Origin: Spirochaetales bacterium
Lineage (GTDB): Bacteria > Spirochaetota > Spirochaetia > Treponematales > Treponemataceae
Reading direction: 5' to 3'
Assembly: GCA_028725265.1 (NCBI GenBank)
Contig: JAQYSN010000189.1
Coordinates: 1 to 41,098 of the forward strand
Length of the DNA stretch: 41,098 nucleotides
Below the pieces are notes generated by a model. That model was given only the letters and a program-made list of their open reading frames with translations, searched no databases and had not been told where the DNA came from. Both the position numbers and the translations under genes were made by a program. Below are positions 35,543-41,098 of the stretch, in pieces. The number at the start of each line of letters is the position of its first letter. Within the stretch, counting starts at the first letter, position 1.

Positions 35543-36967
35543 ATGGAAGTAGATAAAAATTTTAATTCAGAATTGTTCAATGCTTTTAGCAATAAGTTGG
35601 CCTGGTATACATCAACCCAAATTCCACTTTTGCAGTCAAACTATGTTAATATGCATTCTTTGGTCGAAAACATTCTCAAGACGCTCATCAACAAAGGTGC
35701 ACTTGCAGCTGATCCGTACAAAAATGACAAAAAGATATCAAAGGTAACGCCTATCGATTGCGGCAGCTACATTGAAAGCGATCGGGCTCAGATTATCGGT
35801 GCTCGACTTTCCGACTACGAAATGATGCTTGATTTCATCTGCAACTATTTTAACTTTTCCATTACAACACTTTCAACAGATCAAATTAAAGCCCTCCTTC
35901 AGTTCAATGAAGGCTTCACATGGAGTTCGATAGCTACTACATCAAAATCGCAGAATACTAGAGGCTTGGCAGAAGCTCTTAATACGATTCGTCGTGGTTC
36001 AGACTCATTTGCAACTGATCTTGCAAACAACTCTCTCCATACTGCTGATAAAACCATGTCGCAGATAAATGCAATTCTTAACGATTTGGCTTCTTTTCAA
36101 CGCGAAGTTTATAAAATGAACATTCGAAAAGATGTCCTTGAGCATCCTACTTTTGAAGAAAGCGATTACGAGTCAAAAGAAAAAATGGAAGCCAAAATCC
36201 GACAAGTTTATAAACAAACTGGAAACAAGGCTCCATACGATATTGAGCTAGTAAAAGAGGTTATCGAAGAAACAATCGGTGAAAACAAAGAAGAATATCG
36301 AAAAAAGCTTTTTGAAAAATTCGAAGTTCAGACAAAAGAAAAAAAAGCAAAGAAAGAAAATAAGGTAAATCCTCATGACATCCTTATGGAAACGCTACTC
36401 ATTCTTTCCACAGTTTCAGGACAGGCTCTTGTCGCAGAAGAAAAGCTCCAGTCAAATAGCATAAATTTCGAAATGAGCAAACTCTCAAAATTCCAAAAAT
36501 TTTTGCTTGAAATTAGACGCGCACTTGGATTAAAAGACAAACCTTGCTCTTATAAAATTTCTATCACTGACCAAAACACGCAGATTAAACGATCAGAAAT
36601 CATTAACTTTCAGGAATTCATAATGAATCTCGATAGAAAGGCTAAGGCCTGTGCAGCACTCGGAAAACAAGAAACCACGCTTTACAAGAAAATAATTTCT
36701 AAAAGTGATGAAGAAATTCTTGATTTCATAATGAAACAGATCAATGAATTTAGCAAAATTTTGCAGATTATTTCAGGACTTGACGATTTTTTCAAAACCC
36801 AGACACCTAGAACAGAGCGTGCCAAAATACAAGGCATATCGATGGAAATTACTGCCATAAAAAATTCCCTCTATAAAACAAATCAGAAAAAATCTGACTA
36901 CATTTCGATTGTTGAAGAAGAACGTCAAATGGCAAGGCTAGGAATTTCAGATGATGATGTATTCTAA
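35543..36967 (+). CDS. Conserved hypothetical protein (474 aa, helical)
   Basis: Long ORF without recognisable domain; TTGTAG-N17-GATAAT just upstream. Confidence 0.75.
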   Translation: MEVDKNFNSELFNAFSNKLAWYTSTQIPLLQSNYVNMHSLVENILKTLINKGALAADPYKNDKKISKVTPIDCGSYIESDRAQIIGARLSDYEMMLDFICNYFNFSITTLSTDQIKALLQFNEGFTWSSIATTSKSQNTRGLAEALNTIRRGSDSFATDLANNSLHTADKTMSQINAILNDLASFQREVYKMNIRKDVLEHPTFEESDYESKEKMEAKIRQVYKQTGNKAPYDIELVKEVIEETIGENKEEYRKKLFEKFEVQTKEKKAKKENKVNPHDILMETLLILSTVSGQALVAEEKLQSNSINFEMSKLSKFQKFLLEIRRALGLKDKPCSYKISITDQNTQIKRSEIINFQEFIMNLDRKAKACAALGKQETTLYKKIISKSDEEILDFIMKQINEFSKILQIISGLDDFFKTQTPRTERAKIQGISMEITAIKNSLYKTNQKKSDYISIVEEERQMARLGISDDDVF

Positions 36968-38618
36968 AAACATTTTTTACTTCCGTCGTTTTTTACTGGC
37001 TTGTATTTTCATAACTTTTTCATCGATTTCTGTTTTTGCACAGGAAGAACCAAAATTCAAGCGCGAAAATCAGGCTACCGAACAAAGGGAGCTTGTCGTG
37101 TTGGTTTCGGAGCGAAACCTGAATCTGAATCCTCATACTTCATCGTTCAGTGTTGAAAGTCAGATTATGAACGCAAATTACGAAGGTCTTTTTTCGTATA
37201 ATCCCAAAACACTTCAAAGCGAAAATGCGATTTGTGAAGGCTTCAAAATTTCCCGAGATCAAAAAACCTGGACTTTTTTTATCAGGCCGGAAGCTAAATT
37301 CAGTAACGGTGAAAAAATTACGGCTTATGACGTTAAAAATTCCTGGATGACACTGTTATCAACCGAAAATGCACCTTTCGCCTCGCTTTTAGATGTGATT
37401 TCCGGCGCAAAAGAATATCGGACAGGGCTTGCCCCTTCGGAGAACGTTTCCATCACCGCTAAAGACGAAAAAACATTGGTAATCAGACTGACGACTCCAG
37501 TTGAATATTTTCCAAACATCCTCTGCCATGCAAGTTTTGCAGTAGTTCATCCGAACAAGTTGGTTTCTTCTGGTCCATTCAAAATATCAGGGAAAACAAA
37601 AGATTACATCAGCTTTGCCAAAAACGAATACTACTGGGATGCAGAAAATGTCCTCCTTCCATCAATCAAGTTTGTAATTTCATCAAATCTTGATGAAAAT
37701 ACTTATCAATATAACAACGGCAAAATTGACTGGGCAATCGACGGAATAGAATCTTCGAAAGTTCTGTCTTTCAACGATCTTTCGCTGGCTCCACAATTCG
37801 GCACAGAATACATGTTTTTCAGGCCAGTTCATGAGCCGTGGAACAATGCAAAACTTCGAAACAGCCTTCTTTCAGCTGTCCCTTGGGAAGAACTTCAGAA
37901 AAACTCCATAGTGAAAGCAAAAAGTCTTTTGATTCCGCTCCCAGGTTATCCTGATATTTTTGGAGTAAGCGAATACGATTTAGAAAGTGCCATCGAACTT
38001 TTAAAGGAAGCAGATTACGGCAATATCCTTGAATATGCCGTTACAGAAGAAGATTGGTCGACTGAAAAAGCAGCAGAACAACTCGAAAAACTTTCCGAAA
38101 GTCCACTTTCTCTGATTATCGCAATTCCGGCAACTGATTATTCACTTTCACTTGCAGCTTTGTTACGACAATCTTGGGCGAAACTAGGCGTAAACTTAAT
38201 AGTGCAGCAACTCCCGTCTGAAAAATACTTCCAGACAATCAACGCAATTGATGCCGACATTCTTACATATAACTGGATTGGAGATTTTGCCGACCCGATG
38301 GCTTTCCTCGAGCTTTTCCGCTCTGATTCTGGGCTTAACATTTCCGGCTGGAAAGATAAAATTTATGATGAACTGCTCATGGAATCTTCGACTTGCAAAA
38401 CTGACGAACGATTCGAAAAACTTTCTGAAGCAGAACAATATCTTTTGGATCAGGGGATGGTCATTCCGATTTCACATACGATTTCCCTTAACATTCTTGA
38501 CAGAAATATTGTGAAAGGTTGGTATGAAAACGCAATGAATATCCATCCTTTAAAATATCTTTACATCGGTGAAAAGCAAAAACTTCCGAATGTGGTCCTT
38601 TTAAATACAGATAACTAG
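36951..38618 (+). CDS. Extracellular solute-binding protein family 5 (OppA-like)
   Basis: Signal peptide ITFSSISVFAQ; LNLNPHTSSFSVESQIMNANYEGLFSYNPKT, TFFIRPEAKFSNGEKITAYDVKNSW. Confidence 0.9.
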   Translation: MMMYSKNIFYFRRFLLACIFITFSSISVFAQEEPKFKRENQATEQRELVVLVSERNLNLNPHTSSFSVESQIMNANYEGLFSYNPKTLQSENAICEGFKISRDQKTWTFFIRPEAKFSNGEKITAYDVKNSWMTLLSTENAPFASLLDVISGAKEYRTGLAPSENVSITAKDEKTLVIRLTTPVEYFPNILCHASFAVVHPNKLVSSGPFKISGKTKDYISFAKNEYYWDAENVLLPSIKFVISSNLDENTYQYNNGKIDWAIDGIESSKVLSFNDLSLAPQFGTEYMFFRPVHEPWNNAKLRNSLLSAVPWEELQKNSIVKAKSLLIPLPGYPDIFGVSEYDLESAIELLKEADYGNILEYAVTEEDWSTEKAAEQLEKLSESPLSLIIAIPATDYSLSLAALLRQSWAKLGVNLIVQQLPSEKYFQTINAIDADILTYNWIGDFADPMAFLELFRSDSGLNISGWKDKIYDELLMESSTCKTDERFEKLSEAEQYLLDQGMVIPISHTISLNILDRNIVKGWYENAMNIHPLKYLYIGEKQKLPNVVLLNTDN

Positions 38619-38652
38619 AAAAAAAATAAATTTTGTGATAGAGTAAATTAGT

Positions 38653-39297
38653 ATGAGCGAGATTGAAACAACTTACAAATTGAACCAAAAAATCGTTTAC
38701 CCAAGTCAGGGTGTTGGAACAATCGTAGAAATCAAGGAAAAAGTTTTTAGAGGCGAGTCTCATATGTATTATATCATTTTCCTTGATGTTTCCGATATGA
38801 CAGTTATGATTCCAGTTGATAAGGCTGACGAACTCGGATTACGTGCCATCGTAAATCCTGAAAAAGCACAGGCTGCAATTGATATGATGGGCGAAGATTA
38901 CGAGCCTATTACGACAGACTGGAAATTGCGCTATCAGATGAACCTTGAATTGTTGAAAAAAGGTGAAATCGAAGATATCGCTTCTATCGTGAGATGCCTT
39001 TACCACAGAAGCAAGGTAAAAGAACTCCCGATTCTTGAACGCAAACTTTATGATTCAGCAAAAAAACTTCTTGAAGACGAAATAGCTTATTCTTTAGGCA
39101 AAACTGCAAAAGAAATCGAAGCACTTATCCATGCAAAACTCGAACCAATCGGAATGTTGCATGCAAAACAGCAGATTGTTTCTTCTGATGATGATTACGA
39201 AGATGATGAAGACGAAGAATTCATGGAAGAAGATAAACCTGCTGATGAAGATGACGATATCGATGATGATGAGGATATGAACGAAGACGATGAGTAA
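38653..39297 (+). CDS. carD: CarD/CdnL-family transcription regulator with acidic tail
   Basis: YKLNQKIVYPSQGVGTIVEIKEKVFRGESHMYYIIFLDVSDMTVMIPVDKADELGLR; Asp/Glu-rich C-terminus. Confidence 0.92.
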   Translation: MSEIETTYKLNQKIVYPSQGVGTIVEIKEKVFRGESHMYYIIFLDVSDMTVMIPVDKADELGLRAIVNPEKAQAAIDMMGEDYEPITTDWKLRYQMNLELLKKGEIEDIASIVRCLYHRSKVKELPILERKLYDSAKKLLEDEIAYSLGKTAKEIEALIHAKLEPIGMLHAKQQIVSSDDDYEDDEDEEFMEEDKPADEDDDIDDDEDMNEDDE

Positions 39298-40672
39298 AAC
39301 ATTCAGCGTTGTCATACCGGCAGCAGGTTTGTCAACAAGGATGAAGAAAAGCACTGATTATCAGGGTGGCAAAAAAGAATACTTGCCTATGAAGTCGGTG
39401 CTTTTCCAAAACGAAAAAGCTTCAACTGTGCTTTCATGCGTAGCTGAGGCTTTTTTATTGGCTGCAAAAAATAATCCGCAATATAAATTAAGATCAATTG
39501 TTGTTGTTATTCCACCAGATGATGATACGGCAAATTTGGAAGCATACGAAGCCTTTTTCGCAAGTCCACAAGTTAGCCTTCTTGCAGAACAGCTAACGGC
39601 CAGAATCGATTTTGTTCCGGGCGGAGAAACTCGACAAGAGTCCGTCAAAATCGCGCTAGACTTTTTATCGCAGTTAAACCCAGATTTCGTAGCAATCCAC
39701 GATGGTGCCCGTCCTTGGATTCGGCCTGAATTAATTGAAAAATGTCTCAAAACGGCCTTTGAAAAAGGAAGTTGCGCTCCTATCATTAAGGTTGTCGATA
39801 CAATCAAAAAAATTGATGGTGATGACCAAACAATCAGTTCTCATTTAAGAAGGGACGAACTCGGTGCAATCCAGACTCCACAAGTTTTTGATTTCCAAAA
39901 GCTTTTGAAGGCAAATGTCGAAGCAGAGAAAAATAATTTTTCCGCAACTGATGATACCGAAATCTGGGGAGCATTCAGCGGTGAAAAAGTGTTTTTTTGT
40001 GAAGGCGACGAAAACAATAAAAAGATAACATATATTTCTGATGTTAAAGATTTATGCAACAAAAATTGTGATAAAAGTAACACAGTTGAGGATGCTAGTG
40101 ACACAAAAAGCACTCCTGGCTGTTCTATGCCTGATAATTCAGAAAATTCTTCCACTAGTGCGCACGTAGAGCAGGACAAATATGAAAATCAAGAAATTCC
40201 GTTTAGAATTGGTCTTGGCTATGATTTACATGCCCTTGTCGAAGGCCGCCCCCTCATTTTGGGCGGTATAAAAATCGAAAGCACATTGGGAGAAGATGGA
40301 CATTCGGACGGAGACGTTCTTCTACACGCAATTACCGATGCCCTTTTGGGGGCGGCCGGACTCGGCGACATCGGAGAGTTCTTTCCTCCTTCTGATGACA
40401 AATGGAAAGATGCCGATTCGAAAATGCTTTTGAAAACATCCTGGGATAAGATTCTCGAAAATAAATGGAAACTTTGTAATCTTGACTGCGTAATCAATAT
40501 TGAAAAGCCAAAAATTCTTCCACATAGAAATGCAATTCGAAAATCAATTGCACAAATTCTAGGTTGTGATGAAAATCAAATTTTTGTTAAGGCAAAAACC
40601 GGCGAAAAACTCGGCGAAATTGGACAGTCAAAAGCTGTACAGGTTTGGTGCACAGCCCTTTTGACCAGATAA
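39290..40672 (+). CDS. ispDF: Bifunctional IspD/IspF
   Basis: IspD: VVIPAAGLSTRMKK, VPGGETRQESVKIAL, AIHDGARPWI; IspF: FRIGLGYDLHALVEGRPLILGGIKI, GHSDGDVLLHAITDALLGAAGLGDIGEFFPPSD. Confidence 0.95.
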   Translation: MSKTFSVVIPAAGLSTRMKKSTDYQGGKKEYLPMKSVLFQNEKASTVLSCVAEAFLLAAKNNPQYKLRSIVVVIPPDDDTANLEAYEAFFASPQVSLLAEQLTARIDFVPGGETRQESVKIALDFLSQLNPDFVAIHDGARPWIRPELIEKCLKTAFEKGSCAPIIKVVDTIKKIDGDDQTISSHLRRDELGAIQTPQVFDFQKLLKANVEAEKNNFSATDDTEIWGAFSGEKVFFCEGDENNKKITYISDVKDLCNKNCDKSNTVEDASDTKSTPGCSMPDNSENSSTSAHVEQDKYENQEIPFRIGLGYDLHALVEGRPLILGGIKIESTLGEDGHSDGDVLLHAITDALLGAAGLGDIGEFFPPSDDKWKDADSKMLLKTSWDKILENKWKLCNLDCVINIEKPKILPHRNAIRKSIAQILGCDENQIFVKAKTGEKLGEIGQSKAVQVWCTALLTR

Positions 40673-40706
40673 ACCAAAGTTTAATTCAGTCTATAATTTG
40701 TAAGCT

Positions 40707-41098
40707 CTACAATCCGAGTGTCATTTCAACTACACCCAGCGGAACACCGAGTTTTTCTGAAATAGCCTCATTTGTCCAGCCCAATTTCTTCAATCGCTTG
40801 ATATTTTCTTTGAGTTGAACATTTGGCGCATGCGAATCCGAAGATGAAGAGGCTTCGTTTGCAAGTTTTCCGAGCAACGAAAGATTATCCGAAGATCGCT
40901 TGTCCAAATCCTTGAGCCTGGTTTCTGTTCTACCCAGCCATTCTTGAGAACTCTTCAGCTCATCAAAGTGCTTGTTGGTTTCTTCTATGATGCTATCCAA
41001 AGATTCGAGTTTAGCGATAGCATCTTTAATTCTAGGCATGTTTTCCATAATCTGGTTGATATCTTGTCGCAGATTTGAAACTTGTTCCGGCATATCAG
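40707..41098 (-). CDS. C-terminus of a coiled-coil protein ending in an HTH-like motif, runs off the window
   Basis: Heptad-rich ...RIKDAIAKLESLDSIIEETNKHFDEL..., then LKKLGWTNEAISEKLGVPLGVVEMTLGL; frame open to the edge. Confidence 0.65.
   Translation of the reverse strand, partial: DMPEQVSNLRQDINQIMENMPRIKDAIAKLESLDSIIEETNKHFDELKSSQEWLGRTETRLKDLDKRSSDNLSLLGKLANEASSSSDSHAPNVQLKENIKRLKKLGWTNEAISEKLGVPLGVVEMTLGL

Overview
AT-rich bacterial chromosome segment. Lipoprotein signals, FlgM, CarD, an IspDF fusion and many spirochaete-style secreted proteins suggest a Treponema-like spirochaete (inference from reading, no search run). Left edge: 5' part of a divergent type I restriction HsdR gene. 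Main content is housekeeping: MtnN, LuxS, 5-formyl-THF cyclo-ligase, PdxY, ArgA, RsmI, FlgM, a TrmH-family methyltransferase, SlyD, CheB, ProS, ThrS, CarD, IspDF and an OppA-like SBP. Accessory content: (1) a three-gene surface operon at 3.9-10.4 kb (InlB-repeat lipoprotein, small OMP, and a 1360-aa lipoprotein with two Ig-like/'WLRS...VPACW' modules fused to a class-3-type lipase), sitting between mtnN and luxS and preceded by a C8A10 homopolymer tract; (2) a divergent cobalamin-riboswitch-like leader controlling a small Cys-rich lipoprotein plus a TonB-dependent receptor; (3) a GC-rich noncoding repeat block (A-B-B-A modules) at 11.64-12.11 kb and a 48-bp tandem repeat array at 16.99-17.22 kb; (4) a recurring promoter geometry in which the -10 box ends 6-8 nt before the start codon in at least seven genes (candidate leaderless mRNAs). 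No tRNA, rRNA, CRISPR array, transposase or reverse transcriptase was recognised.
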